Shown here piece after piece: positions 25,965 to 33,939 of a stretch of 61,810 nucleotides of DNA. Within the stretch, counting starts at the first letter, position 1; each line of letters opens with the position of its first letter. The stretch is from Ignavibacteriales bacterium (GTDB taxonomy: Bacteria; Bacteroidota; Ignavibacteria; T3Sed10-11): positions 1-61,810 of the forward strand of contig PWTU01000474.1 of NCBI GenBank assembly GCA_003562775.1. Direction: 5' to 3'. Made by a program: the position numbers and the translations under genes. Under the pieces are notes generated by a model that was given only the letters and a program-made list of their open reading frames with translations, did not search any database and had not been told where the DNA came from.

Positions 25965-26429
25965 ATGCTAAGCGAAGAAAGAAAACAACAGTTAGATGAA
26001 ATAATTATAAGATATCCGCAAAAACAGGCAGCGATGCTTCCGGCGCTGCATTTGATTCAGGAGCAGGAGGGGTTTATATCAAAAAACGCAATGCAGTATA
26101 TAGCGGATTATCTCGAAGTCCCGATCGGACACGTGCTCGGTGTTGTAACCTTTTATACGATGTTTTATGATAAACCGATCGGACGACATCACATTCAGGT
26201 CTGTACAAACGTGAGTTGCCATTTACTCGGCGGCGAGACGCTTGTCGGTCATATCGGAAGCCGATGTGGCATCAAACCGGGAGAAACTTCTCCCGACGGA
26301 AAATTTACCCTCTCTGAGGTTGAATGCTTAGGGTCCTGCGGTACTGCACCGATGATGCAAATAAATGACGACTATTATGAAAATCTTACCGGCGAAAAAG
26401 TAAATTCCATTTTAGACTCTTTGAAATGA
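25965..26429 (+). CDS. nuoE: NADH-quinone oxidoreductase subunit E
   Basis: A 154-residue thioredoxin-like subunit with a [2Fe-2S] cluster. Four cysteines are placed as expected: CTNVSC, then CLGSCG near residue 125, with supporting motifs LGVVTFYTMF and GTAPMMQIND. It begins 38 bases after nuoD, the widest gap among the nuo genes, and precedes nuoF by 4 bases. Confidence 0.94.
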   Translation: MLSEERKQQLDEIIIRYPQKQAAMLPALHLIQEQEGFISKNAMQYIADYLEVPIGHVLGVVTFYTMFYDKPIGRHHIQVCTNVSCHLLGGETLVGHIGSRCGIKPGETSPDGKFTLSEVECLGSCGTAPMMQINDDYYENLTGEKVNSILDSLK

Positions 26430-26433
26430 AATC

Positions 26434-27702
26434 ATGACTGATACGGAAATTAAATATTTATTGCCGGGAATACCCGGATTACATAAAATCGATGTATACG
26501 AAAAAGAAGGCGGTTACCGGGCTTTGAAAAAAGCGCTTGGTATGAAGCCCGACGATGTAATCGAAGAAGTAAAGAAATCAAATCTTCGCGGACGCGGCGG
26601 CGCCTGCTTTCCCACGGGATTGAAGTGGAGCTTTATGCCGAAGAGTTCGGATAAACCGAAATATTTGTGCGTCAACGCGGACGAAGGCGAGCCGGGTACG
26701 TTTAAGGACAGGGAAGTAATCGAACAGAACCCGCATATGCTTATCGAAGGCACCCTCATCGCTTCGTACGCAATGGGTGTTAAAACCGCGTATGTTTATA
26801 TCCGCGGTGAATACGTAAAATGGATGAAGATTCTTGAAAATGCAATTTCAGAAGCGTATGAGAAGGGATATATTGGAAAAAAGATAGCCGGGTCTAACTA
26901 TTCAGTCGACATCTATGTACACCGGGGCGCGGGTGCATACATTTGCGGGGAGGAATCTTCTTTAATGAACTCACTCGAAGGTGAGCGAGGGTACCCGCGC
27001 GTGAAACCACCGTTCCCGGCACAATACGGATTGTGGGGATGCCCGACGACAATTAATAATGTCGAAACGCTTGCCAATGTACCCGTCATAATCAAGAATG
27101 GCGCCGATTGGTATTTAAATATCGGCAATGAAAAACATCCCGGTACGCTGCTCTATGGAGTGAGCGGTCACGTCAACAATCCCGGCGTATTTGAATTACC
27201 GACGGATGTTTTGCTAACCGATCTTATTTATAAATTTGCAGGCGGCATTCGGAATAATAAAAAGCTCAAAGCTGTTATTCCCGGCGGATCGTCCACGCCA
27301 ATATTACGGGGCGAAAGCATAGAAGGAGTCCAAATGAATGCCGATTCACTGAAAGACGCGGGTTCATCAATAGGAACCGGCGGTGTTATTGTGATGGATG
27401 AAGATACTGATATTCCACACATTCTTGAACGGATTGCCCGTTTTTATCATCACGAATCGTGTGGACAGTGTACCCCCTGCCGTGAGGGGACGGGATGGAT
27501 GGAAAATATCATCAAGCGCATCAACCGGGGAGGCGGAACGATGAAGGATCTCGATGTTTTGATGGATGTAGCAAATAATATCGAAGGCAATACCATATGC
27601 GCACTCGGTGATGCCGCGGCCTGGCCGGTACAGAGTGCACTTAAGAATTTCCGCGACGAGTTTGAAGAAAAAATTAAAAATGCGGAAACCGTTGCTGCGT
27701 AG
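26434..27702 (+). CDS. nuoF: NADH-quinone oxidoreductase subunit F
   Basis: A 422-residue NADH-binding 51-kDa subunit with FMN and a [4Fe-4S] cluster. Marks are LRGRGGACFPTGLKWSFMP (NADH), NADEGEPGTFKDR (FMN), GAGAYICGEESSL, and the cluster motif ESCGQCTPCREG. It is the last nuo gene here. nuoG and the membrane subunits H-N do not follow, and the next gene is unrelated, so the rest of complex I must be elsewhere or absent. Confidence 0.95.
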   Translation: MTDTEIKYLLPGIPGLHKIDVYEKEGGYRALKKALGMKPDDVIEEVKKSNLRGRGGACFPTGLKWSFMPKSSDKPKYLCVNADEGEPGTFKDREVIEQNPHMLIEGTLIASYAMGVKTAYVYIRGEYVKWMKILENAISEAYEKGYIGKKIAGSNYSVDIYVHRGAGAYICGEESSLMNSLEGERGYPRVKPPFPAQYGLWGCPTTINNVETLANVPVIIKNGADWYLNIGNEKHPGTLLYGVSGHVNNPGVFELPTDVLLTDLIYKFAGGIRNNKKLKAVIPGGSSTPILRGESIEGVQMNADSLKDAGSSIGTGGVIVMDEDTDIPHILERIARFYHHESCGQCTPCREGTGWMENIIKRINRGGGTMKDLDVLMDVANNIEGNTICALGDAAAWPVQSALKNFRDEFEEKIKNAETVAA

Positions 27703-27789
27703 AGTGGAAATTTTTTTGGGGAGTCGTTATATTACCCAATAAGTAAAGATGTAAGCGCTCTACTTTCTTTGCAGTGAGGAGAAGGGGCA

Positions 27790-28650
27790 GTGTTTTACTT
27801 ACAACAGATACCAAAACTGAAAGAAGGATCCCATCCCAATAGGGGCTTTATTTACCTCCTGCTCTCTGTGTCATTCCTGTTTTGCAGTATGACTTTTGCT
27901 CAAAATAACCCCGATGGTTTAATCCGCGGGAAAGTCTTAGACAGTATGACCGGTGAACCTATTCCCGATGTCAACATCATCATAACAGGAACCGCCATCG
28001 GCGCCTCGACAAACGAAGCGGGAGAGTATGTGATACGACAAATACCGCCGGGTATGCGTACCATAGTATTTACACATATCGGTTATATAACGCATAAACA
28101 CACCCGCAATTTTTTTATCGGTTCGGAAGTCGCATATAGTGTTATCTTATACCCGGATCACATACGCTTGGATGAAATTGAAATAATCGCCGATACAACC
28201 GACCGGTATATTCGAAGACGCGCAGCGGGAAGTGAATTAATTACCGCTGCACAAATCGAGGCATCCGGAGTACATACATTTAGCGAACTTATACGTCATC
28301 TCGTTCCCCGGGCCACTGTTCATGAAGAAGGATCAAGTGTATATATATCCCTTCTGCGTGCTACATCAATCATTCGACGATATCACGGGGACAATAACCC
28401 GCTTATCATCATCGACGGTATCAAATACGGTACCAGCCCGTTTGGTCTGGGAGATATTGTTCCCGTTGATCAGATTGATAAGATGGAGATAATCCGGGGA
28501 CCTGCCGCAATGAGATATGGCGCCGATGCCCGCCACGGGGTAATAATAATAGACACAAAGCCCTCGACGATCTCCGGTGATCCAATTTTTAATACTTACA
28601 AAATAATTGCTGCCGGTTTTGTCGGGCTCTTGATGTTTTTACTTTTTTAG
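27790..28650 (+). CDS. Carboxypeptidase-regulatory-like plus TonB plug domain protein, no barrel
   Basis: A 286-residue exported protein. After a basic N-terminus and a hydrophobic signal segment (YLLLSVSFLFCSMTFA, about residues 28-43) comes a carboxypeptidase-regulatory-like beta-sandwich (IRGKVLDSMTGEPIPDVNI ... GYITHKH). A TonB plug-like domain follows, with ELIRHLVPRATV, NPLIIIDGIKYG, VPVDQIDKMEIIRGPAAMRYG and GVIIIDTK. A normal TonB-dependent receptor would continue into a 22-strand barrel. Here the chain ends after about 20 residues in a hydrophobic helix (IIAAGFVGLLMFLLF). The start is GTG 27790 with GGAGAAGGGG upstream. The role is unknown: perhaps a membrane-anchored sensor or a truncated receptor. 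Confidence 0.78.
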   Translation: MFYLQQIPKLKEGSHPNRGFIYLLLSVSFLFCSMTFAQNNPDGLIRGKVLDSMTGEPIPDVNIIITGTAIGASTNEAGEYVIRQIPPGMRTIVFTHIGYITHKHTRNFFIGSEVAYSVILYPDHIRLDEIEIIADTTDRYIRRRAAGSELITAAQIEASGVHTFSELIRHLVPRATVHEEGSSVYISLLRATSIIRRYHGDNNPLIIIDGIKYGTSPFGLGDIVPVDQIDKMEIIRGPAAMRYGADARHGVIIIDTKPSTISGDPIFNTYKIIAAGFVGLLMFLLF

Positions 28651-28706
28651 CGTAACATTATACCGGAATGACCGTATCATTAAATAAAAACCCGGGATAA
28701 TACGTT

Positions 28707-29108
28707 ATGACTGAACACACACTTCACTGCCCCCGCTGCGGGCATCAAAATACAACCGGCAGCAGATTCTGCAATAAATGCGGTAATGCACTTGTTGCAG
28801 ACGCGGCTGCCACCGCCGTTACCCCTTCACAGAGCGCCGGTTCAAAAGCAATTATTTCTCTGATTCTCGGCATTTTAGCGATTTTTGCGCTTGGTTTTCT
28901 TGCGGGAATCCCCGCTATGATACTGGCAAAACACGAGGAAGATGAAATCCGGCAGGGACGATCTCCCGTTGCCGGTGAAATGCTTGTAAAGCTCGGTTTC
29001 TGGCTTGGCCTGATCGGCACGGTTTTGTCGGGGTTAACCGTTCTATTTATAATTTTTGTCATTTTCTTTGGATTAAGCTTTCCATTTATTTTTGGTTTTA
29101 CCATTTGA
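28707..29108 (+). CDS. Zinc-ribbon and DUF4190-like membrane protein
   Basis: A 133-residue protein with an N-terminal zinc ribbon (CPRCGHQN...FCNKCG), a short linker, then a DUF4190-type pair of helices (ISLILGILAIFALGFLAGIPAMILA ... LGFWLGLIGTVLSGL) and a third hydrophobic stretch. Such proteins are common and of unknown function, perhaps membrane-associated. It sits between the plug protein and an ECF sigma factor, all on the same strand with short gaps. Confidence 0.78.
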   Translation: MTEHTLHCPRCGHQNTTGSRFCNKCGNALVADAAATAVTPSQSAGSKAIISLILGILAIFALGFLAGIPAMILAKHEEDEIRQGRSPVAGEMLVKLGFWLGLIGTVLSGLTVLFIIFVIFFGLSFPFIFGFTI

Positions 29109-29129
29109 CCGGGAACATATTCAGCGGTT

Positions 29130-29783
29130 ATGCGTCTAACAAAACACAATAAACAAGGACTGAAATCTGAACAGCCGAAAGAGTACATGTACGCTGTATC
29201 GGCACGGAGGATAGAACCGGTATCGGAATTATCCGATGAAGATCTGGTACGCCAGTTTCAAGAAGGAAATAAGGACGCATTTCGTTTGTTGGTCGAACGG
29301 AATCAGGATAAGGTGCGTACGATAATCTTGTATACAATGAACCGCAACGATCTGGTCGACGATATTGCGCAGGACGTGTTTATCAAAGTATACAAGGCGC
29401 TCGATCAATTCCGTTTTGAATCGAAGTTCTATACTTGGATTTACCGGATCACCATAAATAAATGCCGCGATGAGCTTCGAAAACGTCGGTGGAAAAAATT
29501 TATTTCATTGAATAGTTCACCGACGAAGGATTCATCGAAACAGTTCACTGAGTTGACGATCGAACAAAAGCACAACGATTTTAATAATCTCATTCAGCAC
29601 GCTTTACAAAAGCTTCCCGTTCGGCACCGGGAAATAATCGTATTGAAAGATATCGAAGATTATACGTATGAAGAGATTGCCGATATTTTGCAATGCGAAA
29701 TGGGGACGGTGAAATCCCGTCTGTCGCGTGCCCGGGCGGCATTACGAAAGATACTTGAACCATACATAACAGAAGAGGCATGA
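29130..29783 (+). CDS. ECF-type RNA polymerase sigma factor
   Basis: A 217-residue sigma-70 family factor with regions 2 and 4 only. Region 2 shows DDIAQDVFIKVYKALDQFRFESKFYTWIYRITINKCRDELRKR. Region 4 shows LPVRHREIIVLKDIEDYTYEEIADILQCEMGTVKSRLSRARAALRKIL. It resembles the SigW/RpoE group. The next gene starts at the last bases of this one (4-base overlap) and encodes a single-span membrane protein that fits an anti-sigma factor. An internal ATG at 29187 is a possible alternative start. Confidence 0.92.
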   Translation: MRLTKHNKQGLKSEQPKEYMYAVSARRIEPVSELSDEDLVRQFQEGNKDAFRLLVERNQDKVRTIILYTMNRNDLVDDIAQDVFIKVYKALDQFRFESKFYTWIYRITINKCRDELRKRRWKKFISLNSSPTKDSSKQFTELTIEQKHNDFNNLIQHALQKLPVRHREIIVLKDIEDYTYEEIADILQCEMGTVKSRLSRARAALRKILEPYITEEA

Positions 29784-31327
29784 ACGGTAAGCGTAAATAC
29801 GAGAAATTGATTTCGGCATACATCGACGACACGTTAAATGATGCGGATAAAAAATTTGTCGAAGAAACGCTTCTGCACGACCCCGAATGGAAGAAGCGCT
29901 ATGAACAGATGTGTCATATACGGTCGGGGATGAGATCGCTATCCGGCGCCGCGTCCCGGCAATCGCTATGGCCCCGGCTATCTCAGCGCATAGAACATCA
30001 GAAAAGAAAAGCCGACAAAATCGAATTTATCCCCTCGAAACTTGTACCGGTTATTACCGTTCTCGCGATGATCGTGGTCGGGCTCGGTTCGTTTTTAATC
30101 ACGCGTAATTGGGATGCCGTTACTGCATATTTTGACGATACACGAGCGGTTGTCGAAGACATTTACGAACAGGGAATAGTACGTGGTGCATTGCAGCCAT
30201 TGTTTCAGGGGGTTACCAACGACGATCTCATTCGGTTCGCGTTCAGCGGGGTGCTGGAGATTCCGGAATCGGACGGCCAGGGATTGAAAGTCGATAGTGA
30301 GACGGGCGATCAATTTGAACTTGAATTTTCCGATGCAAGCGCCGCAAAAGAGGCGCCGTCGCTTGCGGAACTGTATTCCGATCTAAACGTGACGGTTGCA
30401 CAAAAACAATCGATCGATTCCGTATTAACGAATTTTAAAAATGTTATTCAATCATCGGCGTTTATTGCCGACGATCTTGAAGTCGTTTTAAGTCCCGAAC
30501 TGGCCGGTATGGACAGATTCATAATTGCCTCGATCGCGGAACAATTGGCGCCTGACCAACGAATTACACTCAATCGCGTGCTTAACCGGTTCAACCCCGA
30601 AATATCCATTCCGGCTGTGGGAGCTTTTCCACATTTTACCGTTCTGGCGGAACCCGCCGGTACACGGGTTGAGGTTCAGGTTCCGCGTGTACCCGCCGGG
30701 AGGACTCCTCAGATAGAAATACAAGATCTGGAAAAAGAAGTGGAACAACCGGAAGTTGAATCCAGAACGAATGTCCGGACCTTTATTGTTGTGCGTCCCG
30801 ACACGGTCATAACAAAAGAAATCGAAATACCCGATTTCAGCCGGTTTGCTGAACATACTGTTAATGCCGGGGAAATCCGTCGTACAGTTCGTGAAGAGCT
30901 ATCGAAAACACTGCAAATAACCCGGATAAATATAAAACCTCAAATCGATATACATCAGGATGGTCAAAGTGTTCACGTTATTACGCGTGTTGATCGGCCA
31001 GGTGAAGCCGGTGAAATTCATAGACACACAGAAAGGTACGATTCCCTGATGCTTAATCATTTTTATGAGGACCATTTCGTACGTTTGCTTCAACTTTCGA
31101 AGCTGATGATGCACCGAATGCCCGATTTTGTTGGAACGGATTCGATCAGGATACCGCATAATTTCAATCCATTCGAAGAATCTTTCGAGGAGAGAATGCA
31201 TCAACTCGAATTCGATCTGAACCGCCTTGGCGAGAGATTGGAGAAACTGTTTGAAGAACCGGAGAACCTGATATTTATGCAGGATTCCATGTTTTTCCAT
31301 TTATTCCCCGATACGCTTGATCGATAA
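29780..31327 (+). CDS. Probable membrane anti-sigma factor with LTxxQ-like periplasmic region
   Basis: A 515-residue protein. Residues 1-80 form a cytoplasmic helical domain resembling anti-sigma zf-HC2 domains (EKLISAYIDDTLNDADKKFVEETLLHDPEW) but without the zinc His/Cys residues. A single membrane helix spans about 88-107. The long periplasmic part includes a helical pair near 195-275 (DLNVTVAQKQSIDSVL ... LAPDQRITLNRVLNRF) that recalls Spy/CpxP LTxxQ repeats. A beta-rich segment and a helical C-terminus rich in His, Phe and Glu follow. It is co-translated with the ECF sigma factor, so it likely holds the sigma at the membrane until an envelope signal arrives (inference). Confidence 0.75.
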   Translation: MNGKRKYEKLISAYIDDTLNDADKKFVEETLLHDPEWKKRYEQMCHIRSGMRSLSGAASRQSLWPRLSQRIEHQKRKADKIEFIPSKLVPVITVLAMIVVGLGSFLITRNWDAVTAYFDDTRAVVEDIYEQGIVRGALQPLFQGVTNDDLIRFAFSGVLEIPESDGQGLKVDSETGDQFELEFSDASAAKEAPSLAELYSDLNVTVAQKQSIDSVLTNFKNVIQSSAFIADDLEVVLSPELAGMDRFIIASIAEQLAPDQRITLNRVLNRFNPEISIPAVGAFPHFTVLAEPAGTRVEVQVPRVPAGRTPQIEIQDLEKEVEQPEVESRTNVRTFIVVRPDTVITKEIEIPDFSRFAEHTVNAGEIRRTVREELSKTLQITRINIKPQIDIHQDGQSVHVITRVDRPGEAGEIHRHTERYDSLMLNHFYEDHFVRLLQLSKLMMHRMPDFVGTDSIRIPHNFNPFEESFEERMHQLEFDLNRLGERLEKLFEEPENLIFMQDSMFFHLFPDTLDR

Positions 31328-31369
31328 GTTTTAACACCAGGAGCATTGCTTTTACTTATCATTCGTTTG

Positions 31370-31398
31370 GTTGATTTTCATCCCGCTTATCACTACAT
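31370..31398 (+). promoter_or_regulatory. Possible sigma-70 promoter of dut
   Basis: TTGATT (31370-31375), a 17-base spacer and TACATT (31393-31398), 41 bases before the dut start. Both boxes match the consensus 4/6. Confidence 0.33.
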
Positions 31399-31439
31399 TT
31401 TGTTATTGAAATTGAATTCCCATAAACAAGACCATTCAG

Positions 31440-31889
31440 TTGAATACAGTGAAGGTGAATATACAGCGCACCGGTAAATTTGATATTGATTTACCTGAAT
31501 ATACAACCGAAGGATCCGCCGGTATGGATATACGGGCAGCCGTCGAATCGGATGTTATTATTTACCCCGGAGAGGTTGAGATTATTCCCGCGGGATTTAT
31601 TATTGAACTGCCGCAGGGTTTCGAAGCACAGGTTCGTCCCCGTAGTGGTCTTGCTGCAAAATATGGTATCGGTATCTTGAACGCTCCCGGTACCATAGAT
31701 TCGGATTATCGTGGTGAAGTAAAAGTAATCCTTATAAATTTTGGAAAGAGCCAGTTCACTGTACGGCGCGGCGACCGTATTGCACAAATGATAGTTGCTC
31801 CGTATACCCGTGTTGTATGGAACGAAGTAAACCGGGTCAATGAAACCGGCCGGGGCGCCGGGGGGTTCGGACACTCAGGAAATCGATAA
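31440..31889 (+). CDS. dut: dUTP diphosphatase
   Basis: A 149-residue trimeric dUTPase that hydrolyses dUTP to dUMP and keeps uracil out of DNA. All five motifs are visible: GSAGMDIRA, RPRSGLA, NAPGTIDSDYRGEV, GDRIAQMIV, and the C-terminal flexible arm GRGAGGFGHSG. The start appears to be TTG 31440, because a shorter GTG start would trim the first strand. No ribosome-binding site is obvious. The permease gene follows after 12 bases. Confidence 0.95.
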   Translation: MNTVKVNIQRTGKFDIDLPEYTTEGSAGMDIRAAVESDVIIYPGEVEIIPAGFIIELPQGFEAQVRPRSGLAAKYGIGILNAPGTIDSDYRGEVKVILINFGKSQFTVRRGDRIAQMIVAPYTRVVWNEVNRVNETGRGAGGFGHSGNR

Positions 31890-31901
31890 AGCAGTAATTG
31901 A

Positions 31902-33212
31902 ATGGCGAAGAAACGAAATAATTCGGGAAAGTCGGAAACACAGGGGAGCCGGCAATCAGCCGCTTCCGCCGCATCTTCGCCTCTTGCGCAATTGGCGCAA
32001 AATCAGGTCGGTATAATTATCGTCGCAGCGATCGTGCTGCTCATTATTTTTCTCTATACCATCCAAATTGTAATTTCTCCCTTTCTCATCCTTGGTGTGA
32101 TTATATTCATACTTTACCCTGTGCGGAATAACGTCGTTGCAAGGCGTCTTCTCTGGACAAGTGTGATATTGTTTATTTTTTGGTTTTTATATATGATCAG
32201 CGGCGTTCTTGTTCCGCTTATTATTTCCTTCGGTATTGCATATGTAGTTAATCCGCTCGTCGATCATCTCGAAAAAAAGCGGATACCGCGCTGGGCGACG
32301 GCGCTCGGTTTGATTTTGACGATCGTAACGACCATTGTTCTTGTATTGATAATGTTAATGCCGTTGGTCATTCAACAGTTTAACGATCTTCTGCAAAGCG
32401 TGTCAAATGCGGTTGCCGATATCGGGGAATGGCTGCGTGAAGGTGAATTGTTCGACCGGCTGGAAGGTGCAGGAGTCCCGGCCGAAAATATCCGGAACTT
32501 TGTCAACGTCGAGATCGTACCGACGCTTGAGAATTTTTCTCTTCTTTTACTCCAGGCAATGTTCGACTTTTTCATCGGTCTATCGGGAATGATCACTCAC
32601 CTGATCAACCTTGTTACCGTTCCTTTTTTATCTTTTTTCCTGATGAAGGATTTCCCGGCTGTAAAGCGTCGTGTAAAAATTATGGTTCCCGATGAGTTTC
32701 AGCCGGGAGTCGTGTATTATTATCGCAAGATCGACAAACTGCTTGGCAGGTATATCCGCGGTTATATCGTCCTCGCCAGCATCAATGGGACACTGGCAGG
32801 GTTGCTGTTGTGGATATTCGGCGTTAAATATGCGGCGGTGATGGCGATCATAACATTCTTTTTAGATTTTATACCGTATTTCGGACTTGTATTGACCATG
32901 ATTCTTGCGGGAATAGTCGGCTTCCTTTCCGAACCACCGGTATTATTGCGGGCTCTTCTTGCGGTTTTAAGCATAGGAGCGCTGGCAATTCTGGAGAATT
33001 ACGTTCTGGCGCCATTTATTCTGGGAAGGCCAATCGGGTTGCATCCGGTGGTGTTGATTATGACCTTGCTGATTTTCGGTTTCTTCTTCGGAATTCCCGG
33101 GTTGATTATTGCACTTCCCACCACCGCAATAATTATCTTGTTTGCAAAAGAATGGGACATTCGCCGCCGTGAAAAACTCGGTCTGCCGCCAATCGATTAC
33201 AAAAACGTATGA
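31902..33212 (+). CDS. AI-2E family transporter (PerM/YdiK-like)
   Basis: A 436-residue membrane protein with a Ser/Gln/Ala-rich polar N-terminus of about 40 residues, then about eight hydrophobic segments. The family features are the central PFLSFFLMKDFPAVKRRVK loop, then the conserved RGYIVLASINGTLAGLLLWIFGVKYA and LAPFILGRPIGLHPVVLIMTLLIFG. Members export autoinducer-2 or other small solutes, or act as Na+/H+ antiporters. The substrate is not predictable here. Its last 4 bases overlap the next gene (ATGA). Confidence 0.88.
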   Translation: MAKKRNNSGKSETQGSRQSAASAASSPLAQLAQNQVGIIIVAAIVLLIIFLYTIQIVISPFLILGVIIFILYPVRNNVVARRLLWTSVILFIFWFLYMISGVLVPLIISFGIAYVVNPLVDHLEKKRIPRWATALGLILTIVTTIVLVLIMLMPLVIQQFNDLLQSVSNAVADIGEWLREGELFDRLEGAGVPAENIRNFVNVEIVPTLENFSLLLLQAMFDFFIGLSGMITHLINLVTVPFLSFFLMKDFPAVKRRVKIMVPDEFQPGVVYYYRKIDKLLGRYIRGYIVLASINGTLAGLLLWIFGVKYAAVMAIITFFLDFIPYFGLVLTMILAGIVGFLSEPPVLLRALLAVLSIGALAILENYVLAPFILGRPIGLHPVVLIMTLLIFGFFFGIPGLIIALPTTAIIILFAKEWDIRRREKLGLPPIDYKNV

Positions 33213-33895
33213 AACAATCGAATTCCGGCATACTATATCTCGTTTCTACTCCCATCGGTAATATTAACGACATCACGCTCCGTGCACTCGATGTTTTACG
33301 TTCGGCGGACCTGATCGTCTGTGAAGAAGTGAAAGAAGGGAGAAAATTGTTAAGCGGTTATGATATCACGCGCGACGTTATACCGCTTAATGAACATAAT
33401 GAGCACGAGCAAACCGGTGAAATTATTGATTTTCTTGTAAACGGCAAATCGATCGCACTTATATCGGATGCAGGTGCGCCGTTGCTCGCAGATCCGGGAA
33501 CACGGTTGGTGCAACGATGTATTGAGATGCAGATTCCCGTGACTTCTCTGCCGGGAGCAAATTCTATTATACCGGCGTTACAACTTTCGGGATTCTCCCT
33601 CGATAGTTTTCTCTACGCCGGCTGGTTATCGCCTAAAAAGGAAATTCGCCGGAAGCAACTCAAAGATTTAAAAACGGAAAAACGTTTGCTTGTTATACTC
33701 GAAGCGCCGTACCGGATCAAACCGCTTCTTCGTGATGTTTCCCGGATATTCGGATCCGGGAGAAGAGCGGCGGTTGCATTCGATCTTACAACAGAGAAAG
33801 AAACTATATTTCGCGATACCCTTGGCGCTTTGGCAACCCATTTTGAACGAAACCCGCGCAAAGGTGAGTTTGTTATAGTTATTGAAGGTGCGTAA
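33209..33895 (+). CDS. rsmI: RsmI-like 16S rRNA (cytidine-2'-O)-methyltransferase, short variant
   Basis: A 228-residue tetrapyrrole-methylase-fold enzyme. The start LYLVSTPIGNINDITLRALDVLRSADLIVCE is the RsmI signature, followed by LNEHNEHEQT, ISDAGAPLLADPGTRLV and LPGANSIIPALQLSGF. RsmI methylates the 2'-OH of C1402 in 16S rRNA. Two oddities: the usual C-E-D-T-R stretch reads CEEVKEGRKLL here, and the protein is about 55 residues shorter at the C-terminus than E. coli RsmI. It may be a paralogue with another RNA target. It is coupled to the permease gene by a 4-base overlap. Confidence 0.8.
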   Translation: MKQSNSGILYLVSTPIGNINDITLRALDVLRSADLIVCEEVKEGRKLLSGYDITRDVIPLNEHNEHEQTGEIIDFLVNGKSIALISDAGAPLLADPGTRLVQRCIEMQIPVTSLPGANSIIPALQLSGFSLDSFLYAGWLSPKKEIRRKQLKDLKTEKRLLVILEAPYRIKPLLRDVSRIFGSGRRAAVAFDLTTEKETIFRDTLGALATHFERNPRKGEFVIVIEGA

Positions 33896-33939
33896 TATCA
33901 TTTGTAATTAACTCCTGCTATCGTTATATTTAAGGTATT

